Shown in pieces: positions 53,533-62,909 of a stretch of 64,000 nt of DNA. The notes below the pieces were generated by a model. The model made no database searches. It saw nothing but the letters and a program-made list of their open reading frames with translations, and had not been told where the DNA came from. Positions within the stretch are counted from its first letter, which is position 1. Every line of letters starts with the position of its first letter. This DNA is from JACMLD01 sp038207265 (lineage in GTDB: Bacteria > Bacteroidota > Bacteroidia > Chitinophagales > Chitinophagaceae), in contig JBBQZZ010000001.1 of NCBI GenBank assembly GCA_038207265.1, positions 124,001 through 188,000 on the forward strand, given 5' to 3'. Made by a program: the position numbers and the translations under genes.

Positions 53533-53621
53533 CGAAGCCCGGCGGCCTGAGCCGAAACGTACTATTTATAGAGAGTAACAATAATGCTAAAATCATATTG
53601 CCTCAAGCCGGCATGGCTTCG
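53533..53621. repeat. Imperfect inverted repeat in the thr-ppc intergenic region
   Basis: CGAAGCCCGGCGGCCTGAG (53533-53551) is nearly the reverse complement of CTCAAGCCGGCATGGCTTCG (53602-53621), flanking 50 bp. Local GC content is higher than its surroundings. The remainder of 53,400-53,770 shows no gene. Confidence 0.4.
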
Positions 53622-53773
53622 CATTCGCACGTAACATGACATTGTTCGATCTATTCACTATTAATTTAAAATGAAATAAAAAAGCAACCCCTTGCTTCAA
53701 TTCATTTTTTCAACGTATTTTCATTGCCGGTTGCCGCTTGCTATCATTTCCAGTATTTAAAATCTATCTATTA

Positions 53774-56359
53774 ATGGACATCCAGTCATCGCGCGGGCTG
53801 CAGCAATTTAAAAACTATGTTGGAATAAAATTTCAACTGTACAACAGTCTTTTTACATCGCTTCCTTTTCACCGGATTGAGAAAACAGGCATCCTGCTTT
53901 CTTTGTTACTATCTGATTGCGAAGATGGGTTCAAAAAGAAAATGAGTCCCGCGCAAATCATTGATGAATTTTTTCAAAAACATACAACACAGGTAAATGA
54001 AAGAGATCGGCTGGATGTATTATTCCGATTCGTTCAGTACGTAGAACGCCAGGTAGTATTGTTTGACGCTTTAGAAGACGCATCCTTCCGTGAAGTGAAT
54101 GATTTCAACGGAGCGGGTTCACTCAAACACCTGGAGTCTGAAATTATACAGGGACAGAAAGAAGAAGAATTAGCGGAAAAATTAAAAGACTTCGCAATCC
54201 GCCTGGTACTAACAGCACACCCCACGCAATTTTATCCGGGTTCTGTACTGGGCATCATTAATGATCTTTCCAGATCATTATCAGAAAACAATGCTGCTCA
54301 GGTACATTTGTATTTACAACAATTGGGTAAAACGCCGTTCTTCAAACATGTAAAGCCTACTCCGCTGGATGAGGCCGTTAGTTTGATTTGGTACCTGGAA
54401 AATGTTTTCTATGCCGCATCGGGGCGCATCATTGCATTTTTGAAGAACCAATTCCCCAATGCACTGAGCGATAAAAATCCGGTAATTACCATGGGCTTCT
54501 GGCCGGGGGGCGACAGGGATGGCAATCCCAATGTTACCGCAGACACCACTTTAAAAGTAGCAGAAGCATTACGCACCAGTATTATCAAATGTTATTACCT
54601 GGATGTGAGGCGACTTAAACGCCGCCTGACATTTAAAGGGGTTGAAATGGTATTGGCTGATCTGGAGAAAACTTTATACAATAATATATTTGTACCGGAG
54701 CAACGCACACAATTGAAAAAAAATGATATTCTCGATCCTTTAATCAAGATAAGAGATGTTGTCATCTACCAGCACAATGGTCTTTTTCTTGAATTGCTCG
54801 ACAATCTAATCAGCAAGATCCAGGTTTTCGCTTTACATTTTGCATCACTCGACATCCGGCAGGAGAGTACCATTCACACGAAAGTATTCAATAGCATAGC
54901 GGGTAAAACCAACGGTGTGCCGCTCAATTATTCATCATTGACAGAAGATGAGAAGATAAAAATAATGACTGCACTGCCTGCTGCAACCGATATTGAAATA
55001 ACAGAAGAAGAAGGCGTTATCAGCGACACACTGAAAAGCATAAAAGCTATTAAAGAAATTCAGTTGTACAATGGTGCGGATGGCTGTAACCGTTATATCA
55101 TCAGCCAATGTAACAGTGCACTCAATGTATTAGAAGTTTTCGGATTGTTCCTGCTCGGTGGCTGGAAGAAAAATGAACTCAGCATTGATATCATTCCATT
55201 ATTTGAAACCATTGATGACCTGGAAGCTGCAGCAGATACCATGAAAACGCTTTATGAAAATGAAGATTATCGTAACCATATCCGGAAAAGAAATAACCGG
55301 CAAACCATTATGGTTGGATTTTCTGATGGTACAAAAGACGGAGGTTATTTTATGGCCAACTGGGGTATCTACAAAGCGAAAGAAAAATTAACCAGTATTT
55401 CAAAAAAATATGATGTTGACGTAGTATTTTTTGATGGCAGGGGCGGACCGCCTGCAAGAGGAGGAGGCAAAACGCATAAGTTTTATGCTTCTATGGGTAA
55501 AAATATTTCCAATAAGGAAATTCAATTAACCATACAGGGTCAGACCGTGAGTTCAAATTTCGGAACCATTGATTCTGCCCAGTTTAATATAGAACAGTTG
55601 CTGAACGCCGGAATATCCAATGCATTGTTTTCAACAAGACAAATTACATTGGAACCACAGGAAGAAACACTGTTACAATTACTGGCTGATGAAAGTCTGA
55701 TAGCTTATACCAATTTAAAAAACCACCCCGATTTTCTAAATTATCTTTCTCATGTAAGTCCGTTGAAGTTTTATGCCGAAACAAATATTGGCAGCCGGCC
55801 CGCCAAACGCAGCGGTTCTGCGCGGCTGAACCTGAAAGATCTACGGGCCATTCCTTATGTAGGCGCCTGGAGCCAGTTAAAACAAAATGTAACCGGTTAT
55901 TATGGTGTGGGTAGTGCATTAAGAGAATTAGACAAACAAGGAAAATTTAATGATCTAAAGACTTTGTACCGGCATTCACTGTTTTTTAAAACTTTGATGG
56001 ATAATTGTGAAATGTCTATGAAAAAATCTTTTTTCCCGCTTACAGAATATCTGTCTGATCACCCGGTATACGGAGAAATATGGAATAAAATCTACGCGGA
56101 ATTTGAACTTACAAAAAAATATGCCCTGCAACTTTCGGGTAAAACAGAATTAATGGGTGATTACCCTGTTGAACAATTGTCTATTCAAATGCGGGAACGG
56201 ATCGTGTTGCCATTAACTACTGTACAGCAATATGCCATGGCGCGAATTCGCAAAATGGAAGAACAGGTATCCGTTGTTAATCCTATTAAGGAAAATTATG
56301 AAAAACTAATTATACGTTGTTCATTCGGCATCATCAATGCCGGAAGAAATTCTGTGTAG
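53774..56359 (+). CDS. ppc: Phosphoenolpyruvate carboxylase
   Basis: Carboxylates PEP to oxaloacetate, refilling the TCA cycle and feeding aspartate synthesis. The ATG at 53774 gives MDIQSSRGLQQFKNYVG; an ATG 12 codons upstream is possible. 861 residues. LTAHPTQFYPGSV holds the catalytic histidine, MGFWPGGDRDGNPNVT the substrate region, DIRQES and MVGFSDGTKDGGY follow, and FFDGRGGPPARGGGKTH is the glycine-rich catalytic loop. The C-terminus ends INAGRNSV instead of the common RNTG, a difference at the end that contributes to the active/inhibitor region. Divergent from the thr operon. Confidence 0.94.
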   Translation: MDIQSSRGLQQFKNYVGIKFQLYNSLFTSLPFHRIEKTGILLSLLLSDCEDGFKKKMSPAQIIDEFFQKHTTQVNERDRLDVLFRFVQYVERQVVLFDALEDASFREVNDFNGAGSLKHLESEIIQGQKEEELAEKLKDFAIRLVLTAHPTQFYPGSVLGIINDLSRSLSENNAAQVHLYLQQLGKTPFFKHVKPTPLDEAVSLIWYLENVFYAASGRIIAFLKNQFPNALSDKNPVITMGFWPGGDRDGNPNVTADTTLKVAEALRTSIIKCYYLDVRRLKRRLTFKGVEMVLADLEKTLYNNIFVPEQRTQLKKNDILDPLIKIRDVVIYQHNGLFLELLDNLISKIQVFALHFASLDIRQESTIHTKVFNSIAGKTNGVPLNYSSLTEDEKIKIMTALPAATDIEITEEEGVISDTLKSIKAIKEIQLYNGADGCNRYIISQCNSALNVLEVFGLFLLGGWKKNELSIDIIPLFETIDDLEAAADTMKTLYENEDYRNHIRKRNNRQTIMVGFSDGTKDGGYFMANWGIYKAKEKLTSISKKYDVDVVFFDGRGGPPARGGGKTHKFYASMGKNISNKEIQLTIQGQTVSSNFGTIDSAQFNIEQLLNAGISNALFSTRQITLEPQEETLLQLLADESLIAYTNLKNHPDFLNYLSHVSPLKFYAETNIGSRPAKRSGSARLNLKDLRAIPYVGAWSQLKQNVTGYYGVGSALRELDKQGKFNDLKTLYRHSLFFKTLMDNCEMSMKKSFFPLTEYLSDHPVYGEIWNKIYAEFELTKKYALQLSGKTELMGDYPVEQLSIQMRERIVLPLTTVQQYAMARIRKMEEQVSVVNPIKENYEKLIIRCSFGIINAGRNSV

Positions 56360-56395
56360 AATTAACCCGGAAGCTATTGCTTTTTCAAATGAATA

Positions 56396-56920
56396 TTATT
56401 CACCTGTTTTTATAGTGGTGTTATTGGTACCTGGCATTGTCTTTTTAAAAGATGAGAATACTAATATGATCACGCCTGCAGTAACATAGAGATCCGCCAC
56501 ATTAAAAATGCCAGTTCTTAAATTTTTAAAACCAATGTTCATAAAATCTGTAACATGCCGATCGTTTAATATCCGATCCATGATATTTCCTACTCCGCCA
56601 GAAAAAATCAATACGTAAGGCAACCCGGAAATAAAAGACAGCCGGGTAATTTTTTTGATGCCATAAACAAACAGGCCAATTAAGAACAAAAGAGGTAGTA
56701 TACTCATCAACCAAAAACTTACTGCCTTTGGCCAGTTATCGCCCATGCTAAGGAAAGCGCCTGTGTTTTCAACATACGTCAACCGAAACGTATCATGATA
56801 GTATGAACGGTCCGGATTGTTTTTCAAATGACCCCTTGCCAATTCTTTTGTTGCCTGGTCACATCCAATAAATGCTACGCTGATTAAACAAAACAGGAGA
56901 ATTTTTACATTTTTTGTCAT
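56396..56920 (-). CDS. lspA: Lipoprotein signal peptidase
   Basis: Inner-membrane aspartyl protease that cleaves prolipoprotein signal peptides. 174 residues with four membrane helices (ILLFCLISVAFIGC; FWLMSILPLLFLIGLFVYGI; GLPYVLIFSGGVGNIMDRI; LYVTAGVIILVFSSF). DQATKELA is block A, NTGAFLSMGDN block B, GGVGNIMDRI block C, and VTDFMNIGF plus FNVADLYV carry the two catalytic aspartates. It serves the many lipoproteins, several of which are in this window. It converges with ppc. Confidence 0.95.
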   Translation of the reverse strand: MTKNVKILLFCLISVAFIGCDQATKELARGHLKNNPDRSYYHDTFRLTYVENTGAFLSMGDNWPKAVSFWLMSILPLLFLIGLFVYGIKKITRLSFISGLPYVLIFSGGVGNIMDRILNDRHVTDFMNIGFKNLRTGIFNVADLYVTAGVIILVFSSFKKTMPGTNNTTIKTGE

Positions 56921-56994
56921 ACCATAAAAGCAGCCTTATTAAGCCCGCTTCTCAAAATTACATGTTTCCATGAAGCGTATAATTCTTTAAACAG

Positions 56995-58134
56995 TTATTG
57001 CAGTAAAACTTTGGTAACATCTTTGTGATTGCTGCGAAGATTAATTGCAACATATACGCCCCTGGATAAATGAACAGGTAGCTGTAAGTGTATTGCGCTG
57101 CTATTTTTGTAGATATTGGTCCAGACAACTTGCCCCGTCATTGAATATAGAATAATTTTTCTGTCATCTTCACTACCAAATATGAGCTCAAATTTATTGG
57201 GAGTTGTTGATGAATATAGTTGCATTGCGGCATGGAGATCATTATTTATATTAATGGCGCGAATCTCGGAATATTTAATATCATTAATATCGGAACCCAC
57301 CTGTCTTAAACGAAAAAACAATCGCTGTCCCTGTTCTTTACCAGGAGTATAGAGATACGAATAATTCCCGGGATGATTTGCTGGCATTTCAACAAGAGTA
57401 TTAAATGCTATGCCGTTTGAACTGCGTTCTAAAAAGTAATTTTTATCTTGTTCATCGCCCTGTTGTTGCCAACTCAATAAACAACTGACCCCCGCTTTTA
57501 TGGTTGCCATGAAATTGAAAAGGTTCAAATCTAATGCGGAAGCTGTACAATAATTATAAGAAACTTTGAAATGAAGCGTATCATACAATTGAGTAAAGTC
57601 CACGTTTGATCCTGATGGCCCTGAAAATGCTACATAGCTGGTATTGTCGTATGTAAAATCAACATTCCCTGCACCCAGGAAATTGACCACGCGATCGTCA
57701 TTGATGAGGCCGGAAACGGAATAGTTCATTAATGAAGGTCCTACCTGCACAGTTGTATTGCCAGGTACGATGGTATTCAACAATGCTGTTTGATTGGCTA
57801 CTGAAATGGGCATTGGATCCATCGCATTGCTGTTGATATCATCTGTTCTCAGTATTCTTGTTTTGAACAATGCGCTTGCAAACCTTGTATTTCCAATTGA
57901 GTAAATATAATTGACCTGCACATCAGATGAAATAGAAACACTCATCAATGTTCCTAATGCGGGATTAAACTTGGGCAAGGTAAATATATATGAATCATTT
58001 CCGGTACCCATACCAGTAGTATCATAAGAAACAGTAACCAGTGAAGATCCGCCCGTACATTGGGCATTGGTTTGTAAAATAACTGAACTGACTAAAAATA
58101 CAATTAGTTTAAATTTCAACAAATGGCTTTTCAT
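56995..58134 (-). CDS. Secreted protein with probable T9SS C-terminal sorting domain
   Basis: The ATG at 58134 gives a signal peptide (MKSHLLKFKLIVFLVSSVILQTNAQ); an ATG 8 codons upstream is also possible. 379 residues. The N-terminal half resembles choice-of-anchor repeats of extracellular proteins. A fibronectin-like part follows (FLERSSNGIAFNTLVEMPAN ... YLYTPGKEQGQRLFFRLRQV). The last 80 residues have the type A sorting-domain pattern: ELIFGSEDDRKIILYSMTGQVVW, LPVHLSRGVYVAINLR and a final KVLLQ. I infer surface attachment or release through the type IX system. Ligand unknown. Confidence 0.7.
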   Translation of the reverse strand: MKSHLLKFKLIVFLVSSVILQTNAQCTGGSSLVTVSYDTTGMGTGNDSYIFTLPKFNPALGTLMSVSISSDVQVNYIYSIGNTRFASALFKTRILRTDDINSNAMDPMPISVANQTALLNTIVPGNTTVQVGPSLMNYSVSGLINDDRVVNFLGAGNVDFTYDNTSYVAFSGPSGSNVDFTQLYDTLHFKVSYNYCTASALDLNLFNFMATIKAGVSCLLSWQQQGDEQDKNYFLERSSNGIAFNTLVEMPANHPGNYSYLYTPGKEQGQRLFFRLRQVGSDINDIKYSEIRAININNDLHAAMQLYSSTTPNKFELIFGSEDDRKIILYSMTGQVVWTNIYKNSSAIHLQLPVHLSRGVYVAINLRSNHKDVTKVLLQ

Positions 58135-58269
58135 GGATCGGGTATTAATGGGTTCCATGAAAATTAGCCACTACTTTCTATAACTTACAGCGCGGCTTAT
58201 TTTTTATTAGCAGATTAACGGTTAGCACTTATCATTAATCATAAAAAGACCTGAGATATTTCTGAAGGA

Positions 58270-58944
58270 TTATATTAATTTGTTCACGACCGCAATTGCC
58301 ATACCATCGTGCTCTTTGGAACCAACTGTTTGAATGATTGTTGCGGTTACGTCTTTGTTTGCAGCCAATACCCGGTTAAATCTTTGGGCACCACCCACCA
58401 TTGGATCCTGCGATCCGGGATCCAATACTTTTCCTTCACGAATTACATTGTCTGCTACAATCAGCGTCCCTGGTCTTGAAAGTTTCAGGGCCCATTCAAA
58501 ATATTCAGCATAGGGAGGCTTATCTGCATCTATAAAAATCATATCGAAAGGACCTGCATCTTCTGCTTTTAGTTTCGGCAATAAGTCAATGGCTTTCCCC
58601 ACTTTTATTTCAACCTGTTTGCCCAAACCTGCGCGATCAATATTTTTCCTGGCAACATCGGCATGGTGCTGGTCAAACTCAAGCGATATTAAACGACCGT
58701 CAGCGGGGAGTGCTCTTGCCATCCAGATGGTACTGTACCCTGCCAACGTTCCTATCTCAAGTATCTTTTTTGCATTACAAACTTTTGCCAGTATGTGAAG
58801 AAATTTTCCCTGGTTAGCAGACACACTAATCTGTGGAATATTTTCTTTTTCAATAGATGCTGTTGTGGCTTGGAGTGCTTCATCTTCCGCACCCAGCAAC
58901 CCGCTGATGTACTGATCAACTGATTCAAAGAATTCTTTGTTCAT
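58270..58944 (-). CDS. SAM-dependent O-methyltransferase
   Basis: 224 residues of the catechol/caffeoyl-CoA O-methyltransferase-like family (PF01596). KKILEIGTLAGYSTIWMARALP is the SAM-binding motif, RLISLEFDQHHADVARKNIDRAG the acidic loop, and FDMIFIDADKPPYAEYFEWAL contains metal-binding aspartates. IVADNVIREGKVLDP completes the divalent-cation site. The substrate is probably a small catechol-like molecule, but it cannot be set. It stands alone. Confidence 0.88.
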   Translation of the reverse strand: MNKEFFESVDQYISGLLGAEDEALQATTASIEKENIPQISVSANQGKFLHILAKVCNAKKILEIGTLAGYSTIWMARALPADGRLISLEFDQHHADVARKNIDRAGLGKQVEIKVGKAIDLLPKLKAEDAGPFDMIFIDADKPPYAEYFEWALKLSRPGTLIVADNVIREGKVLDPGSQDPMVGGAQRFNRVLAANKDVTATIIQTVGSKEHDGMAIAVVNKLI

Positions 58945-59102
58945 ATTCAGAAAATGATTGATTGAAATATAAAAGTATGAACTTATAGCACAGATTAAAC
59001 TGCGTTCTTCACCCTGCCGTAAAAATATTTTGCAGAACTGGTTATATTCTTAACCCCGGTGCTTACTCTTTAATATTACGTTCATTTTAAAAAAATAAGA
59101 AT

Positions 59103-59558
59103 ATGAAATCTTTTAACAATGCACTGGGTTGTTTGTCTCTCTTGGTTGTCTTGAGTATTGCATCCTGCTCTAAAACCGGAACCAACAGTAATGCAGCTAC
59201 ATCAACAGATACACTTTCCGGTTTTGTAACCAATGGTACCTGGACCATCAGTTCTATGACACAAAAAACAGAAGACAATACGGCGCAGTTTGCCGGATAT
59301 GTTTTTACTTTTTCTGCAAATGGAACGCTGACTGCTTCAAAGAATGGTAAACAGACAAATGGCAGCTGGCGTTATACACCTGCGGTTACTTATTATGGTT
59401 CCTCGTCTAAAGAAGCCTTTAATTTGAGTATGGGAACCGATAATCCATTCAGGCGCCTCACGAAAACATGGAACCTGAAATCAAAATCTGTCAACCTCAT
59501 TGAACTGGAAAACCCAGAAATATTGGAAGACGAACATTTACAATTCAAAAAACAATAA
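59103..59558 (+). CDS. Small lipocalin-like lipoprotein
   Basis: 151 residues. SLLVVLSIASC is a lipoprotein signal with lipidation at the cysteine, followed by a Ser/Thr-rich linker (SKTGTNSNAATSTDT). The mature domain has lipocalin-like strands: GTWTISSMTQK, GYVFTFSANGTLTASKNGKQTNGSWRY. Such proteins are common in Bacteroidota; function unknown. Confidence 0.7.
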   Translation: MKSFNNALGCLSLLVVLSIASCSKTGTNSNAATSTDTLSGFVTNGTWTISSMTQKTEDNTAQFAGYVFTFSANGTLTASKNGKQTNGSWRYTPAVTYYGSSSKEAFNLSMGTDNPFRRLTKTWNLKSKSVNLIELENPEILEDEHLQFKKQ

Positions 59559-59836
59559 TTAAACAACTTACACTTACTATTTCATTAATAGAAGATTGAT
59601 CCGTATTAAGCATGAATAAACACAGGTCCCGGCATATACATGGCGGGACCAATTAATTTAAGAAATTTAATGAATTAAATACTGGTAATGTTGCCTAAGA
59701 AATAAAAAAGATTAACCACTTAGGATACAGAGGAATATCAAAGGGTTACACACAGGTCTTTGCTTACCGCTGTGTCAACCTCCTTTACTCGGTGGTAAAA
59801 ATAATTTACCACTAAGAATAATTCATATTTTTATTT
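59559..59836. other. Intergenic stretch with no supported gene
   Basis: 278 bp, AT-rich. No convincing frame, hairpin or promoter match was found apart from short imperfect repeats. Confidence 0.4.
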
Positions 59837-60163
59837 ATGACAAAAAATTTACTAATGAAAATTGTAAGAGTTCAATACACGACAAAGCAGGAATATGCTC
59901 CAATCAACCAGGAGAACATTCGCCGGGTAGTAGATGAATTAAAAAAATTGGAACATCCCGGCATCAAATACAGTGCATATTGTTTGGCAGATGGCAAAAC
60001 ATTTATGCATTTTGATCAATTTGAAAATGAAGAGGCCCATTTAATATTACAATCGCTCGAATCTTTCAAAAAATTTGCATCAGCATTATTGGCAAGTAAC
60101 CTGGAAGCGGAACCGAAGCTGGATCTGCTGTCCATGGTTTCTTCTACTGAAAATTTCTTTTGA
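59837..60163 (+). CDS. Small dimeric alpha/beta-barrel-like protein
   Basis: 108 residues; Met7 (59855) is an alternative start. KIVRVQYTTKQEYAPINQENIRRVVDELKKL ... YSAYCLADGKTFMHFDQFENEEA has the strand-helix-strand order of ferredoxin-like ABM/antibiotic-monooxygenase folds, and ESFKKFASALLASN may form the second helix. No catalytic residues are recognisable; function unknown. Confidence 0.6.
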   Translation: MTKNLLMKIVRVQYTTKQEYAPINQENIRRVVDELKKLEHPGIKYSAYCLADGKTFMHFDQFENEEAHLILQSLESFKKFASALLASNLEAEPKLDLLSMVSSTENFF

Positions 60164-60226
60164 GCAGGCAATTGGAATGTTCAACATTATCGTAACTACG
60201 ATAATCAAGCCTTTCGTACCGTAATT

Positions 60227-60598
60227 TTATTTCTGGGCATCTTTCACTCTCGTCATTATAATTCCATCCACCTGGCCGGCTCTTTCAGTGCAGGGATCGG
60301 TAATTAATTTAAAACTGGTAGAATCAGCAGTAAAAAATGTGAGTTTATATTTACCTTCCTGCAGACCACAATTGTTATCGGTCATGAAAAAAGTATCTGC
60401 CTGCATTTTATATTTTCCTTCGTTAACGGTTTGACCATTGGCAAGTACTTTGAAAGAACCGTCTGCTGCAAAATCCACATTGGCCGGACCTTCGCCGGTC
60501 TGAACCTGCCAGGACCCGGTAAGTTTATCTGTCACAAATGAAAAGGCAGATAATAATACAATGAATCCGGTACCAACTACGTAAACAAATTTTTTCAT
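60227..60598 (-). CDS. Small exported lipocalin-like protein
   Basis: 123 residues with a signal-like N-terminus (MKKFVYVVGTGFIVLLSAFSF). LTGSWQVQTGEGPANVDFAADGSFKVLANGQTVNEGKYKM and later KLTFFTADSTSFKLITDPCTERAG are alternating strands with the G-W start of small lipocalin-like domains. Two cysteines could form a disulfide. Function unknown. Confidence 0.65.
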   Translation of the reverse strand: MKKFVYVVGTGFIVLLSAFSFVTDKLTGSWQVQTGEGPANVDFAADGSFKVLANGQTVNEGKYKMQADTFFMTDNNCGLQEGKYKLTFFTADSTSFKLITDPCTERAGQVDGIIMTRVKDAQK

Positions 60599-60694
60599 GA
60601 TGGTTTTATTTTCAAGGTATGGAAAAAAGAGATTCCTGCCAGTATTAATTAAACGAAAGGAAACTACCCGCTACAAATATCTCTGGTCATTCTT

Positions 60695-61051
60695 TTAATA
60701 AAGGAATTGCTCATGCACAATCTTGCCATCTTTCACTTCATATACACAAACCTCATCCAACAATTGTCTGCCCATCCCTTTCATGGTTGCATCTAAGGAC
60801 ATAGCGATGCTAAAATAACGACCGCCCACTACCGGGTCTGAACAGGAACCACCATGTCTTTCTTCAATCATGGCAGCAAATTGTTTTCCTTTTTCTGCCA
60901 CCGCCCTTTTTCCTTTTGTGTTATGAGGTGCCATATTGCCTTCGGGTTCAATACACACAATATCATCTGCGTACAATTCCTCCTGGGCTTCCACAATACG
61001 GCCCTGGCGAAGGTAACTTACAAGTTTGTTGGCTACTTCCTGCGTTGTCAT
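60695..61051 (-). CDS. SnoaL-like domain protein
   Basis: The ATG at 61051 gives MTTQEVANKLVSYLRQGRIVEAQEELYADDIVCIEPEG, the normal start of this fold; the longer start adds an unrelated stretch. 118 residues of the NTF2/SnoaL type, with VGGRYFSIAMSLDATMKGMGRQ and VCVYEVKDGKIVHEQF at the end. Family members bind or isomerise small hydrophobic molecules; the role here is unknown. Confidence 0.72.
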   Translation of the reverse strand: MTTQEVANKLVSYLRQGRIVEAQEELYADDIVCIEPEGNMAPHNTKGKRAVAEKGKQFAAMIEERHGGSCSDPVVGGRYFSIAMSLDATMKGMGRQLLDEVCVYEVKDGKIVHEQFLY

Positions 61052-61300
61052 TGTTTGAGTTTTAAATGATGTAAAATGAAAAATCAAAACAATGAGGAAC
61101 GGTGTTAAATGCAAAGGACAATTTCCAAAATATTTCTACCGTTTTCATGCCCGGAGTTATGGTTGGTCGCCGACGCTGGTCTTTTAAACAACAACTTATA
61201 ACCAATCATTGATTGATGTCTTTACAATCTTATTTTGGTGAAATCATCAACGATGGCATTGCCTGTTCCATCTACTAAAGTCCTGCGACTCTGAAGATCT

Positions 61301-61336
61301 AAAAAGCCCCGCAGTATAATACCGCAGGGCCTTTTT
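61301..61336 (-). terminator. Terminator of the Gfo/Idh oxidoreductase gene
   Basis: On the minus strand GCCCTGCGGTA-TTA-TACTGCGGGGC forms an 11-bp stem with G-T pairs, flanked by AAAAAG and CTTTTT, 13 nt past the stop codon. Confidence 0.88.
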
Positions 61337-61348
61337 AATTTTTACTTA

Positions 61349-62698
61349 TCACACGTATTTCGTTACGCCAGGTGTAGCAATGGCATAATAACCTTCCGCA
61401 TTGGGGGTAACTGGTGTAACTGCATTCCAATCATATACTTTGGGATGAAGATCCAATCCACAGTTGATGGCCTTATCCCATTCAATAATCTGTCCGCTAT
61501 AAGTTGCTAAACGACCCAGGATAGAAGTCATGGTGCTGTGTGCGCCATTTTCAGCATCCGCAAATTTGTACTCACCCTTTGCTATAGACGCAAATAATTC
61601 ATCGTGCTCAGTCTGATATGGATTGTTCTCAGCTTTTCTGTCGTACTGATACAATACTTTGCCATGACCATCAACAATATTGGCGGCACCAGCCTGTATT
61701 TTTCCTTTCGTTCCAATCAACAACTCATCCACACGGCTCATGGTGCCGGGTATGTGACGACACTGGCTGTTTAATAAACTTCCGTCGGCATATTCGAACT
61801 CTACATAGTGGTGATCAAAAATTTCACCATGTTCTTTACCCTTTCTTACCTGGCGTCCACCCATACCCTGCGCCCTCACCGGATGTCCACCCTTGAACCA
61901 GTTAATGACATCCAGGTTGTGAATATGCTGCTCCGTAATGTGATCACCGCAAAGCCAAACAAAATAATACCAGTTGCGCATCTGGTATTCCATTTCTGTT
62001 TGTCCTTCTTTACGCGGACGAACCCATACTCCATCATTGTTCCACCAGGCCTGTGCACTGGTGATATCACCAATCATTTCCTTGCGTTTAAATAATTCGC
62101 GATAGGAGTTCTGGTAATGACGTTGTAATCCAACGACTACATTTAATTTTTTTTGTTTGGCAATAGCAGCGGTAGCCAATACACGTTGTATACCGGCAGG
62201 ATCAGTGGCTACAGGCTTTTCCATAAACACATGTTTGTTCTGAGCAATGGCTTCTTCAAAATGAATGGGACGAAAACCAGGGGGGGTGGTCAGAATCACC
62301 ACATCTGCCAGGGCTATTGCTTTTTTATACCCATCAAAACCGGTGAATTTTCTTTCTTCCGGAACATCTATTTTACTTTTAAAATTACCAGGTTTACCAG
62401 TCGTTTCAGACATATCATCTGCGGTAATGGTTTTATAACAGTTATCGAGATTATCCCTGAACGCATCGCACATGGCCACCAGTTTAATGTTTTGTTTGGT
62501 CATTAAAGCCTGCGTAACGGCACCTGTTCCCCGACCACCACATCCCACCAGTGCGATCTTAATGGTATCGTCGGCACCTGAAAAATAATTTCCCTGGGAT
62601 AAAAACGGAGCAGCAATTAATCCACCTGCCAGTAATCCGGTTTGCTTTACAAATGCTCTGCGCGAAGGACTGTTTGATTTGGAAGCATCGTTGTTCAT
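61349..62698 (-). CDS. Tat-exported Gfo/Idh/MocA family oxidoreductase
   Basis: The ATG at 62698 gives MNNDASKSNSPSRRAFVKQTG, a twin-arginine signal; an upstream start would add 29 unrelated residues. 449 residues. KIALVGCGGRGTGAVTQAL binds NAD(P), AIAQNKHVFMEKPVATDPAG holds the EKP catalytic motif, and WYYFVWLCGDHITEQHIHNLDVINWF is the substrate-domain signature. Such periplasmic enzymes oxidise sugar 3-hydroxyls and often work with DUF1080 proteins; one of those is at 22632 but far away. Confidence 0.88.
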   Translation of the reverse strand: MNNDASKSNSPSRRAFVKQTGLLAGGLIAAPFLSQGNYFSGADDTIKIALVGCGGRGTGAVTQALMTKQNIKLVAMCDAFRDNLDNCYKTITADDMSETTGKPGNFKSKIDVPEERKFTGFDGYKKAIALADVVILTTPPGFRPIHFEEAIAQNKHVFMEKPVATDPAGIQRVLATAAIAKQKKLNVVVGLQRHYQNSYRELFKRKEMIGDITSAQAWWNNDGVWVRPRKEGQTEMEYQMRNWYYFVWLCGDHITEQHIHNLDVINWFKGGHPVRAQGMGGRQVRKGKEHGEIFDHHYVEFEYADGSLLNSQCRHIPGTMSRVDELLIGTKGKIQAGAANIVDGHGKVLYQYDRKAENNPYQTEHDELFASIAKGEYKFADAENGAHSTMTSILGRLATYSGQIIEWDKAINCGLDLHPKVYDWNAVTPVTPNAEGYYAIATPGVTKYV

Positions 62699-62909
62699 AA
62701 TGTGTAATTGTTGAATGATGAGTATAGATTCTTTGGATATTAAAATTATCGAAAAAAAAGCGATACCGGCATTTGTATTTATCACCTGAACCAGGAAATT
62801 TGCGACGATATAAACTTGTGCGTTATTTTTCGCAGAACGCGTCTCAAATATCCATTTTAATAATCAGTTGATCCTCGGTTTAAATCCTGTATGTATCAAC
62901 AACCGTTGC

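Noticed and set aside
53272..53550. 92-codon plus-strand frame in the thr-ppc gap
   Set aside because: It is antisense to the thr leader and promoter, has no homology-like pattern, and covers one arm of an inverted repeat.
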